A program made the position numbers and the translations under genes. The notes under the pieces are model-generated. The model searched no databases. It was given only the letters and a program-made list of their open reading frames with translations, and was not told where the DNA came from. From Isoptericola sediminis (GTDB lineage Bacteria > Actinomycetota > Actinomycetes > Actinomycetales > Cellulomonadaceae), in assembly GCF_013085345.1 (NCBI RefSeq), contig NZ_JABFAJ010000016.1, positions 1-32,148 of the forward strand: a stretch of 32,148 nucleotides of DNA, in the 5' to 3' direction. Of this stretch, positions 1 through 7,273 are shown in pieces; the first letter of the stretch is position 1; each line of letters begins with the position of its first letter.

Positions 1-446
1 GGGGCCGGCGGGGTCGCCGCGGCGGTGCTCGCACCCCCGCGACGGCGGCGACGCCGTCCGCCCGCGCCGGCGTCGGCGGTGCCGTACCCGACGAGCACCG
101 AGCCCGAGGACTCCCCGTCCGCCGCGGTGGCCGGCTCGGCGGCCGGCTCGGCGGGAGCGGCCTGCGCCGGCGCCTCCGGCGCCGTGGACCCGGGGGACGC
201 CGCCGACCCGTCGCCGATCTCCAGGATCGGCGTGCCGACGTCGACGGTGGTGCCCTCCTCGGCGAGCAGCCCGGTCACGGTGCCGGCCCAGGGGCTGGGC
301 AGCTCCACGAGGGACTTGGCGGTCTCGATCTCCACGACCACCTGGTTGACGGCGACGGTGTCACCGACCGCGACCTTCCACTCGACGATCTCGGCCTCGG
401 TCAGTCCCTCGCCGACGTCCGGCAGGGGGAAACGCTGGGTGCTCAT
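1..446 (-). CDS. Dihydrolipoamide acyltransferase (E2) of a 2-oxoacid dehydrogenase complex, N-terminal part
   Basis: This is the E2 core subunit, whose lipoyl arm takes the acyl group from E1 and passes it to CoA. Only about 148 residues are present because the gene runs off the window at base 1. Residues 1-75 form a lipoyl domain: it opens with FPLPDVGEGLTEAEI, and Lys44 in EIETAKS is the expected lipoylation site. An Ala/Pro/Glu-rich linker follows, containing an unusual run of six arginines about 20 residues from the cut end. The peripheral-subunit-binding and catalytic domains are not in view. The ATG has an AGGAG four bases upstream. It lies 14 bp behind the E1beta stop, so it is the third gene of the operon. 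Pyruvate and branched-chain specificity cannot be told apart from this fragment. Confidence 0.9.
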   Translation of the reverse strand, partial: MSTQRFPLPDVGEGLTEAEIVEWKVAVGDTVAVNQVVVEIETAKSLVELPSPWAGTVTGLLAEEGTTVDVGTPILEIGDGSAASPGSTAPEAPAQAAPAEPAAEPATAADGESSGSVLVGYGTADAGAGGRRRRRRGGASTAAATPPA

Positions 447-460
447 CTCGCTCCTGGGCA

Positions 461-1471
461 TCAGTGGGACATCGCGCGGTCGACGGCGTCCAGGACGCGG
501 TCGACGCTCGGCAGGTACTCGTGCTCGAGCTTCGCCACCGGGTACGGGGCGTGGAACCCGCCGACGCGCAGCACGGGCGCCTCCAGGTGGTAGAAGCACT
601 CCTCGGCGAGACGGGCGGCCAGCTCGGCCCCGGCCCCGAGGAACGACGGCGCCTCGTGCACGACGACGCAGCGCCCGGTGCGGCGGACCGAGTCGGCGAC
701 GGTCGGCACGTCCAGCGGGGACACGGACCGCAGGTCCACGACCTCGGCACTGGTGCCCTCCTCGGCGAGCGCCTCGGCGGCGGACAGCGCGGTGGCGACC
801 GTCGGACCGTAGGCGACCAGGGTGACGTCCGTGCCCGCGCGCGCGACCCGGGCCGTCCCCAGCGGGTCCGGGGTGCCGGCGTCGGCAGCGATCGTGGGGA
901 CCGGGGCCTCCAGGTCCACCTCGCCCTTGGACCAGTAGCGTCCCTTGGGCTCGAGGAAGATGACCGGGTCCGGGGAGGCGATGGCCGCCCGCATCATGTC
1001 GTAGGCGTCCTGCGGGGTGGCCGGCGAGACGACGCGCAGCCCCGCGGTGTGCGCGAACAGCGCCTCCGGCGACTCCGAGTGGTGCTCGACGGCGCCGATC
1101 CCGCCGCCGTACGGGATACGGATGACCACGGGCACCTGGATGCGGCCGCCGGAGCGGTTGTGCAGCTTGGCGAGCTGGGTGGTGATCTGGTCGTAGGCGG
1201 GAAAGACGAAGCCGTCGAACTGGATCTCGCAGACGGGCCGGTAGCCGCGCATCGCCAGCCCGATCGCGGTGCCGACGATCCCGGACTCCGCCAGGGGGGT
1301 GTCGACGACCCGGTGCTCGCCGAAGTCCTTCTGCAGCCCGTCGGTGACGCGGAAGACGCCGCCGAGCCGGCCGATGTCCTCACCCATGAGCAGCACGGTG
1401 TCGTCGGCGTCGAGGGCGGCGCGCAGGCCGGCGGTGATGGCCTTGGCCAGGGGCATGGTCTCGGTGCTCAT
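461..1471 (-). CDS. 2-oxoacid dehydrogenase E1 component, beta subunit
   Basis: This 336-residue protein is the beta half of the thiamine-diphosphate-dependent E1 heterotetramer, which decarboxylates a 2-oxoacid (branched-chain 2-oxoacid or pyruvate) and acylates the lipoyl arm of E2. Family landmarks are VLLMGEDIGRLGGVF near residue 30, the conserved glutamate in DTPLAESGIVG near residue 65, and the PYGGGIGAVEHHSESPEA segment. Length matches the family. The ATG overlaps the E1alpha stop as ATGA and has a GGAGGT six bases upstream, so translation is probably coupled to E1alpha. Actinobacterial E1 subunits of this type are often annotated as pyruvate dehydrogenase although some act on branched-chain substrates; the sequence alone does not decide. 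Confidence 0.93.
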   Translation of the reverse strand: MSTETMPLAKAITAGLRAALDADDTVLLMGEDIGRLGGVFRVTDGLQKDFGEHRVVDTPLAESGIVGTAIGLAMRGYRPVCEIQFDGFVFPAYDQITTQLAKLHNRSGGRIQVPVVIRIPYGGGIGAVEHHSESPEALFAHTAGLRVVSPATPQDAYDMMRAAIASPDPVIFLEPKGRYWSKGEVDLEAPVPTIAADAGTPDPLGTARVARAGTDVTLVAYGPTVATALSAAEALAEEGTSAEVVDLRSVSPLDVPTVADSVRRTGRCVVVHEAPSFLGAGAELAARLAEECFYHLEAPVLRVGGFHAPYPVAKLEHEYLPSVDRVLDAVDRAMSH

Positions 1472-2643
1472 CGGGCCACCTCCGCCGCGTCGCCGGTCTC
1501 GGACTCGTACGTCTCGAACCACTCGCGCTCGGCCGTGACCTGCGCGTGCGGCGTGGCGTAGACGTGGTCGAACATCGACGTGGTCTCCGGCGCCCCGAGC
1601 GCCCGCACCCCGGCCCGCAGGCTCTCGCCGAGCGCGTCGGCCTCGGCGGCGAGGTCGGCCGCCCACTGCTCGTCCCAGTGCCCCTCGGCCCGCAGCAGGG
1701 CGGCGAGGCGCTCGATCGGGTCGCGCCGGCGCCAGTACTCCTCCTCGGCCCGCTCGCGGTACCGGGTCGGGTCGTCGGAGGTGGTGTGAGCACCCATCCG
1801 GTAGGTGTACGCCTCGACGAACGTGGGCCCGTGGCCGGCGTGCGCGCGTTCCAGCGCCTCGGCCATCACCGCGTAGCAGGCGAGCACGTCGTTGCCGTCG
1901 ACGCGCACGCCGGGGACACCGAAGCCCTCGCCGCGACGGTAGAGCGGGGCGCTCGACTGGCGGGTGGTGGGCTCGGAGATCGCCCACTGGTTGTTCTGGC
2001 ACCAGAACACCACCGGGGCGTCGTTGACGGCGGCGAACACGAGCGCCTCGCTGACGTCGCCCTGGCTGGTGGCGCCGTCGCCGAAGCAGGCGACGACGGC
2101 GGTGTCGCGTGCGGGGTCGCCGGTCCCGACGGCGCCGTCGCGCTGGACGCCCATCGCGTACCCGGTGGCGTGCAGCACGTGGGAGCCGATGACGAGCGTG
2201 TACAACGAGACGTTGTGCTCGGCCGGGTCCCACCCGCCGTGGTCCTGGCCGCGGTACAGCCGCAGCCGGTCGACGGGGTCGACGCCGCGCACGTGCAGGA
2301 TCCCGTGCTCGCGGTAGGACGGAAAGACCATGTCCTGGGGCGCCAGGGCGTGCGCCGGACCGACCTGAGCGGCCTCCTGCCCGGTCGACTGGGCGTACAG
2401 GGCGAGCTCGCCGTGACGCTGCAGGGCCGTGGCCTCGTCGTCGAAACGGCGGGTCAGGACCATGTCGCGGTACATCGCGCGCAGGTCGTCGGCACCGAGG
2501 TGCGCGACACGCGCCGCGTAGCCGGGACGGTCGCCCGCGTTGTCGGGTTCGTGGACGCGCTCCCCGGTGGGAGTGACGAGCTGGACGAGCGGGGTGACGT
2601 CGGCGGACTCGCCGACGGACCCTGCGTTGGCCTGGTGCGGCAC
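1468..2643 (-). CDS. 2-oxoacid dehydrogenase E1 component, alpha subunit
   Basis: This 391-residue protein is the alpha half of E1 and binds the diphosphate and Mg2+ of thiamine diphosphate. The cofactor motif is seen in CFGDGATSQGDVSEAL followed by the asparagines in WCQNNQWAIS. Other family blocks are FPSYREHG and the phosphorylation-loop-like YRMGAHTTSDDPTRYR. I chose the GTG at 2643 because an AAGGAG lies five bases before it; the frame stays open further upstream but runs into the operator region with low-quality sequence. It is the first gene of the operon E1alpha-E1beta-E2. No lipoamide dehydrogenase or Lrp-type bkdR is present in the window. Confidence 0.92.
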   Translation of the reverse strand: MPHQANAGSVGESADVTPLVQLVTPTGERVHEPDNAGDRPGYAARVAHLGADDLRAMYRDMVLTRRFDDEATALQRHGELALYAQSTGQEAAQVGPAHALAPQDMVFPSYREHGILHVRGVDPVDRLRLYRGQDHGGWDPAEHNVSLYTLVIGSHVLHATGYAMGVQRDGAVGTGDPARDTAVVACFGDGATSQGDVSEALVFAAVNDAPVVFWCQNNQWAISEPTTRQSSAPLYRRGEGFGVPGVRVDGNDVLACYAVMAEALERAHAGHGPTFVEAYTYRMGAHTTSDDPTRYRERAEEEYWRRRDPIERLAALLRAEGHWDEQWAADLAAEADALGESLRAGVRALGAPETTSMFDHVYATPHAQVTAEREWFETYESETGDAAEVAR

Positions 2644-2734
2644 GCGGTCTCCTTCGCTGGCGGCCCCGGGGCGGGGCTGGGCTGCTCCGGCTGTGCGCAG
2701 GCCCGGGAGGCGATCCGCACGCGCGTCGACCCGG

Positions 2735-2769
2735 AACCTACGCCTTCGTAGCCTACGACAGCGTAGGTT
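2735..2769 (-). promoter_or_regulatory. Double palindromic operator upstream of the 2-oxoacid dehydrogenase operon
   Basis: Two adjacent copies of CTACG-N4-CGTAG lie end to end: CCTACG-CCTT-CGTAG and CCTACG-ACAG-CGTAGG. Together they form a 35-bp palindrome centred on base 2752, with outer arms AACCTACG/CGTAGGTT and inner arms TCGTAG/CTACGA; 15 of 17 positions pair. It ends 92 bp before the E1alpha start and contains TAGGCT and TAGGTT, possible -10 boxes on the minus strand, so a bound protein would cover the promoter. The form (short inverted repeats, two dimers side by side) suits a TetR-family regulator; that is inference, and no such gene is in the window. Confidence 0.7.
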
Positions 2770-2822
2770 GACGACCCCGTCGGCCACCCCCCAGCATGCC
2801 GTCCAAGGTCTTCCGCACGGCC

Positions 2823-2839
2823 TTGGAGGTTTCCTCCAA
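2823..2839. promoter_or_regulatory. Perfect palindrome TTGGAGG-TTT-CCTCCAA
   Basis: Seven-base arms around a 3-bp centre, with a further CCAAGG half-site at 2803-2808 that pairs with CCTTGG at 2821-2826. It sits between the dehydrogenase operator and the transporter promoter. It may be an operator for either gene or a hairpin; nothing in the sequence decides. Confidence 0.35.
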
Positions 2840-3059
2840 ACCCTCGCCGTCGCGGTCCCACCGGCGACGCCGCCGGCACCCGCTGGTCCCCCGCCGGTGC
2901 CCCACCCGCGGATCCTCTACGGTGGAGGACAGGTGAACGAGGGCCGGTCCGGCCTCGGACGCGTGGACCGGTCGACGACCGCAGGGGGTGTCGACAGTCG
3001 CCGGGCCGCACGCGCCCGAGGAACATCCGTCCACCGCACGACCGATCCAGGGACGCATC

Positions 3060-5108
3060 GTGACCTCCACCCCCTCGACCTCCGACCGCACCCCCGACAC
3101 GCCGGACCGGAGCGCCGGGAAGCTGCGCTCCGCCGTCCTCAAACCGGTCTTCATCCCGGCGTCGATCGTCATCCTCGGTCTGATCATCGCGACGATCGTG
3201 TTCGCGCGCGTCGCCGGCGACACCCTCGACGACGCGACCTCCCAGCTCAACACGTGGATCACGGACGGTGTCGGCTGGTGGTACGTCATCGCCGTCAACA
3301 TCTTCCTGGTCTTCGCGCTGTACTGCGCCTTCACGCGCATCGGCCACATCCGGCTCGGACGCGACGGCGAGGGGCCGGAGTTCGGGACCGTCTCGTGGTT
3401 CCTCATGCTCTTCAGCGCCGGCATGGGCATCGGGCTGGTGTTCTTCGGCGTCGCCGAGCCGCTGAGCCACTACGTCACCCCGCCGGAGGCCTTCGGCAAC
3501 GCCCCGCAGTCGGACGACGCCGCCCGGGAGTCGGTCGGCCTGATGATGCTGCAGTGGGGCTTCCACCCATGGGCGATCTACGCCGTCGTCGGCCTGGGGC
3601 TGGCCTACATGTCGTTCCGTCGCGGTCGCCCGCTCGCGGTGCGCTGGCTGCTCGAACCCCTGCTCGGCCGTCGGCGGGTCGAGGGCTGGATGGGCCACAC
3701 CGTCGACACCGTGGCCATCGTGGGCACGCTGTTCGGCGTCGCGACCTCCTTCGGCTTCGGCATCAGCCAGATCCTCGGCGGCCTGGAGTTCCTCGGCTGG
3801 GCGCAGACGACCGACCCGCTCATCATCGGCCTCATCACCGGCATCACCGCCGTGGCGGTCTGGTCCGTGGTGACCGGCGTCCACAAGGGCCTGAAGTGGC
3901 TGTCGAACTTCAACATGTCGACCGCCGCCGTGCTGGCGCTGGTCGTCTTCCTGCTCGGCCCGACGATCTTCCTGCTCAAGGCGATCCCCGAGAACGCCGG
4001 GGCGTACCTGTCGCTGCTGCCGGAGACGATGTTCCACGCCGGACCCTTCGCCAGCGACGGCTGGGAGGCCGCCTGGACCATCGCCTACTGGGGCTGGTGG
4101 ACGAGCTGGGCGCCCTTCGTGGGCATGTTCATCGCCCGCATCTCCCGGGGGCGCACGATCCGCGAGTTCGTCGTCGGCGTCCTGCTGGCCCCCACGGCCG
4201 CCAGCCTGCTGTGGTTCACGATCTTCGGGGACTCCGGCATCCTGCAGCAGCGCGAGCAGGGGAACATGCTGGTCGAGGACCCGGAGACGGGCGAGATGGT
4301 GGTCGACAGCACCACCGCGCTGTTCCAGTTCTTCGAGACGTTCCCCGGCGTCCTGCCGGTGCTGCTCAGCGTGGTCGCGATGGTCGTCGTCGTGCTGTTC
4401 TTCGTGACCTCCTCGGACTCCGGGTCGCTGGTGATCGACATGCTCGCCAGCGGCGGCAGCACCCACACGTCCACCACCACCCGTGTGTACTGGGCGGTCC
4501 TCGAGGGGCTGGCGGCCGCGGTCCTGCTCGTGGTCGGCGGCAACGTCGCGCTCACGGCGCTGCAGACGTTGTCGATCTCGACCGCCGCACCGTTCTCGAT
4601 CATCCTCGTGCTGGCGTGCGTCTCGCTGGTCAAGGCGTTCCGGCACGAGGTGGCCACGATGCCCCGCTACATCCAGGTCCTGCCCCCGACCGACGAGGCC
4701 GAACCCGACCTGGCGCCGGCGGAGCACCGGCACCGACGGGGACCGGCCCTGTCGACGACGTTGTACGGGTTCGCCCCGACGGCGTCGGACGGGCACCGTG
4801 CGGGGGCCGACGGCGACGGCGCGAGGGTCGACGGCGAGCCGGAGTCGCCGATCATCTCCTACCGGGCGCTGCACCCGAGCGACGTCGTCATCGACCCGGA
4901 GACGGGCGATCCCGTGGAGGTCGAGCCGGTCGAGGACCCGTTGGCCGGCGAGGTCTTCGACACCCCGGAGTTCGAGCACTCCCAGGAGTTCCTCGACCAG
5001 GGCGGTCAGCTCGACGACGACGGCAACCCCCGTCCGGAGACCCTCGACGGGCTGGAACCCGACGGCCGGCCGCAGGACGCGGAGGAGGAACCGCGGCCGA
5101 CCGGCTAG
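3060..5108 (+). CDS. BCCT-family betaine/choline/carnitine transporter
   Basis: This 682-residue inner-membrane protein belongs to the secondary transporters that take up glycine betaine, choline or related quaternary amines, mostly for osmoprotection. The first ~540 residues carry about 12 membrane helices. The glycine stretch FSAGMGIGLVFFGVAEP has the M-G-I-G-L form of sodium-coupled members such as BetP, and the family signature is seen in WWTSWAPFVGMFIARISRG. About 145 acidic, Pro/Asp/Glu-rich residues follow; long C-terminal tails occur in BetT-type carriers, where tails act in osmotic regulation. I chose GTG 3060, which has AGGGA six bases upstream, over GTG 2988, whose Shine-Dalgarno sequence touches the start codon. 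A possible -10 box TACGGT is at 2918. The substrate cannot be named from sequence. Confidence 0.92.
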   Translation: MTSTPSTSDRTPDTPDRSAGKLRSAVLKPVFIPASIVILGLIIATIVFARVAGDTLDDATSQLNTWITDGVGWWYVIAVNIFLVFALYCAFTRIGHIRLGRDGEGPEFGTVSWFLMLFSAGMGIGLVFFGVAEPLSHYVTPPEAFGNAPQSDDAARESVGLMMLQWGFHPWAIYAVVGLGLAYMSFRRGRPLAVRWLLEPLLGRRRVEGWMGHTVDTVAIVGTLFGVATSFGFGISQILGGLEFLGWAQTTDPLIIGLITGITAVAVWSVVTGVHKGLKWLSNFNMSTAAVLALVVFLLGPTIFLLKAIPENAGAYLSLLPETMFHAGPFASDGWEAAWTIAYWGWWTSWAPFVGMFIARISRGRTIREFVVGVLLAPTAASLLWFTIFGDSGILQQREQGNMLVEDPETGEMVVDSTTALFQFFETFPGVLPVLLSVVAMVVVVLFFVTSSDSGSLVIDMLASGGSTHTSTTTRVYWAVLEGLAAAVLLVVGGNVALTALQTLSISTAAPFSIILVLACVSLVKAFRHEVATMPRYIQVLPPTDEAEPDLAPAEHRHRRGPALSTTLYGFAPTASDGHRAGADGDGARVDGEPESPIISYRALHPSDVVIDPETGDPVEVEPVEDPLAGEVFDTPEFEHSQEFLDQGGQLDDDGNPRPETLDGLEPDGRPQDAEEEPRPTG

Positions 5109-5131
5109 GTGTACCCGGCCGCTAGACCGGT
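5100..5131. terminator. Possible bidirectional hairpin at the ends of the BCCT and PNPOx-like genes
   Basis: ACCGGCTAG (5100-5108) pairs with CTAG-A-CCGGT (5122-5131), a nine-base-pair stem with one bulged A and a 13-base loop. Both stop codons lie in the stem. There is no U-tract, so it is a candidate only. Confidence 0.35.
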
Positions 5132-5783
5132 GCCCCGCCGTGCCGGCGGACAAGGGGCTCGGTGCGGGCACACCCGCTGTGGTCGCCATCGGCACCACGC
5201 CCGCCCACACGCCGTGGTCCTCCCCGTCGTCCACCGCCTCGCCGACGCCACCGGCGCGCACCTTCACGCTCACGCTGTCCAGCGGCACCTGCAGCACCTG
5301 GGTGGCGGCGACCTCCTTGGCGGTCATCTCCCGCACCTCCGCCCGGCGGCCGGGCATCAGGTGGTCACCGACGCACCACAGGGCCGCCGCCCGCCGGTCG
5401 TCCGGCACGACGGTCGCGCGCCCCACGATCATCGCCGAGCGGTAGTTCGCCGAGCTGTCGTGCAGGGACCGGGCGTAGACGAGGCCGTCGAGGTGCGTGA
5501 CCGCCACGGAGACGGGCACCCCCTCGGGCCCCGCGTCGAGGAAGAGCCCGCCGCCGGTGGACCCGTGCAGCAGCAGCCGGCGCCCGAGCCCGTCCTCGAG
5601 GTCGCCGACGCCGTACAGGTACGGCAGCACCACGGGGTACCCGTCCCGGACCATGGCCACGTGGGCGAGGCTGCCCTCGGCGAGGAGGCGGTCGAGCACC
5701 TCCGGGTCGGCGCTCTGGCGCGCCGGCTTGCGGCGGACCCGCAGGGACGGAAGGGGGACGGCGGGAGAGGTCTCGGTGCTCAC
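5122..5783 (-). CDS. Pyridoxamine 5'-phosphate oxidase-fold (flavin-binding) protein with an apparent 3' frameshift
   Basis: The protein belongs to the split-barrel flavin-binding PNPOx-like family. Recognisable blocks are the early LLAEGSLAHVAMVRDGYPVVLP, LLLHGSTGGGLF, the HDSSANYRSAMIVGRA core and WAGVVPMATTAGVP near the end. As given, the frame has no stop after this C-terminal block and runs on for over 2.6 kb antisense to the transporter gene. One extra base in the C-run at 5133-5136 would restore an ending AGAPV and a TAG at 5122-5124, giving 220 residues, normal for the family. This is either a sequencing indel or a real mutation. GTG 5783 is preferred over ATG 5804: TACGGT (5791-5796) lies seven bases before it, as in leaderless genes. 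It is divergent from a MocR regulator, which suggests a tie to vitamin B6 or flavin chemistry, not proven. Confidence 0.75.
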
Positions 5784-5805
5784 GGTCCCGACCGTAGGCA
5801 GCATG

Positions 5806-5826
5806 CTGGACCAGGACATGGTCCAG
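5806..5826. promoter_or_regulatory. Palindromic operator between the PNPOx-like and MocR genes
   Basis: CTGGACCA and TGGTCCAG form a perfect eight-base inverted repeat around five bases. A third half-site, CGGTCCAG, follows at 5843-5850, in direct orientation 24 bp after TGGTCCAG. The palindrome covers the -35 region of the PNPOx-like promoter (-10 at 5791-5796), where an activator would bind; a GAGACT at 5854-5859 could be the -10 box for the MocR gene, whose GTG starts seven bases later. Mixed inverted and direct repeats suit MocR proteins; binding is inferred. Confidence 0.55.
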
Positions 5827-5866
5827 ATCCGTCCGTTCTCACCGGTCCAGTGCGAGACTGACGGGC

Positions 5867-7273
5867 GTGACCACCAAGACCGCCCGTGTCGCCGACCTCG
5901 TGCGTGACATGGTCCACGACGGCCGGCTCGGTGCGGGCGACCCCCTGCCCTCCACGCGGACGCTGGCCGCCGAGCTCGGCGTGGCCCGCGGCACCGTGAC
6001 GGCCGCGTACGAGCAGCTCGACGGCGAGGGGTACCTCGTGCTGCGCCACGGTGCGGTGCCGCGCGTCGCCGCCACCCTCGCCGGGGCGCCCCGGGCCACG
6101 GACCGGCCCGTCCGGGCGGAGCGGTCGTCCCCCGCGCGAGCGGCCGACGTCGTCGACCTGCAGCCCGGCGTCCCGAACGTGGCCATGATCTCGGACCGGG
6201 ACCGCCGGGCCGCCTGGCGGCACGCCCTGGCCGTCCCGGTCGCACCGCGCTACCCCGACCCGACGGGCGAACCCGCGCTGCGCGGCCAGGTCGCGACCCA
6301 GCTCGCCCTGAGCCGCGGGTTCGCGCCCGACCCGCGGCGCGTGGTGGTCACCGCGGGCACGGCCGAGGCGATCTCGCTGGTCGTCGAGGCGCTGGCCGGC
6401 CCGGGCCGCGGGCCCCGGGTGGCCGTGGAGAACCCCGGCTACCGGGCCGGCCGACGCGCCGTCGTCTCGGCCGGTGGCGCCCTCGTCCCCGTGCCGGTGA
6501 CCGACCACGGCCTGGACCTGGACGCCCTGCGCACCGCACAGGCGCACGCCCCGCTCGACGCCGTCATGGTCACGCCGAGCCATCAGTACCCCCTCGGCGG
6601 CGCCCTGCCCGTCGCCCGGCGGCTGGGGCTGCTGCGCTGGGCCGCCTCCGAGGGGGTGCTGGTGATCGAGGACGACTACGACTCCGAGTTCCGGCACCGC
6701 GGCTCGCCGCTGCCGGCCCTGGCCACCCTGGACGAGCACGGGGTGGTGGTGCACGTGGGCTCGTTCTCCAAGATCCTCGACCCGTCGCTGCGGTGCGGGT
6801 ACCTCGTGCTGCCGTCCGGCACCGGCGGGGCGCCCGACGGCGGCACGGCGGCGGCCGAGGCGATCCTCGCGGCCCGCACGGGTCGCGGTGCGACGGTGGC
6901 CTCCGTGGTCCAGCACGCGCTGGCGCACCTGATGTCGACCGGTGCGCTGCGCCGGCACGTGGCCCGGTGCCGCCGGGACTACCGGGACCGGCGACGCCTC
7001 GTGGCCGAGGCGTTCGCCGGCCTGCCCGGTGTCCGGGTCCGCGCCCTGGACGGCGGCCTGCACGCGGTGCTCGAGCTCTCCACGACACCGGCGCACGCCG
7101 TCGTGGAGCGCCTGGGCGGGCGCGGCGTGCAGGTCGCCGACCTGCAGGACTACGTCGTCGAGGGGTCCGGGCTGCGGCTGGACGGGCTCGTGCTCGGCTA
7201 CGCCCCGCCACCGGTGACCGCGCTGCGGGACGCGTTGCGCACGATCCGCGCCGAGATCACCGTGACGGGCTGA
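5867..7273 (+). CDS. MocR/PdxR-type transcriptional regulator (GntR helix-turn-helix fused to aminotransferase fold)
   Basis: This 468-residue protein joins an N-terminal winged helix-turn-helix (residues 1-70, with DPLPSTRTLAAELGVARGTVTAAYEQL) to a class-I aminotransferase domain. The PLP-binding lysine is Lys302 in HVGSFSKILDPSLRCG, and VIEDDYDSEFRHRG is the usual MocR block with the pyridine-contacting aspartate. Such proteins sense pyridoxal phosphate or an amino compound and mostly control vitamin B6, taurine or GABA genes. It is divergent from the PNPOx-like gene and shares its palindrome, so that gene is the likely target. The GTG has no Shine-Dalgarno sequence; GAGACT seven bases upstream suggests a leaderless start. 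Its last 17 bases overlap the end of the opposing transketolase gene. Confidence 0.9.
   Translation: MTTKTARVADLVRDMVHDGRLGAGDPLPSTRTLAAELGVARGTVTAAYEQLDGEGYLVLRHGAVPRVAATLAGAPRATDRPVRAERSSPARAADVVDLQPGVPNVAMISDRDRRAAWRHALAVPVAPRYPDPTGEPALRGQVATQLALSRGFAPDPRRVVVTAGTAEAISLVVEALAGPGRGPRVAVENPGYRAGRRAVVSAGGALVPVPVTDHGLDLDALRTAQAHAPLDAVMVTPSHQYPLGGALPVARRLGLLRWAASEGVLVIEDDYDSEFRHRGSPLPALATLDEHGVVVHVGSFSKILDPSLRCGYLVLPSGTGGAPDGGTAAAEAILAARTGRGATVASVVQHALAHLMSTGALRRHVARCRRDYRDRRRLVAEAFAGLPGVRVRALDGGLHAVLELSTTPAHAVVERLGGRGVQVADLQDYVVEGSGLRLDGLVLGYAPPPVTALRDALRTIRAEITVTG

Larger units (their letters stand above)
2644..3059. other. 416-bp divergent intergenic region between the E1alpha and BCCT genes
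   Basis: I see no credible gene here. The region holds the double palindrome at 2735-2769, a second palindrome at 2823-2839 and a possible -10 box (TACGGT, 2918-2923) for the transporter. A GTG at 2933 with GGAGG four bases upstream looks like a start, but its frame runs out of frame through the whole transporter gene, so I do not call it. Confidence 0.6.

Noticed and set aside
2933-3059. Possible leader ORF from GTG 2933 with GGAGG upstream of the BCCT gene
   Set aside because: It has no stop before running out of frame through the whole transporter gene, so it is not a leader peptide.
2454-5121. Very long open frame on the minus strand continuing from the PNPOx-like gene
   Set aside because: It lies antisense to a clear transporter gene, its predicted protein is low-complexity Arg/Asp/Gly/His-rich sequence, and stop-free antisense frames are common at this GC content.
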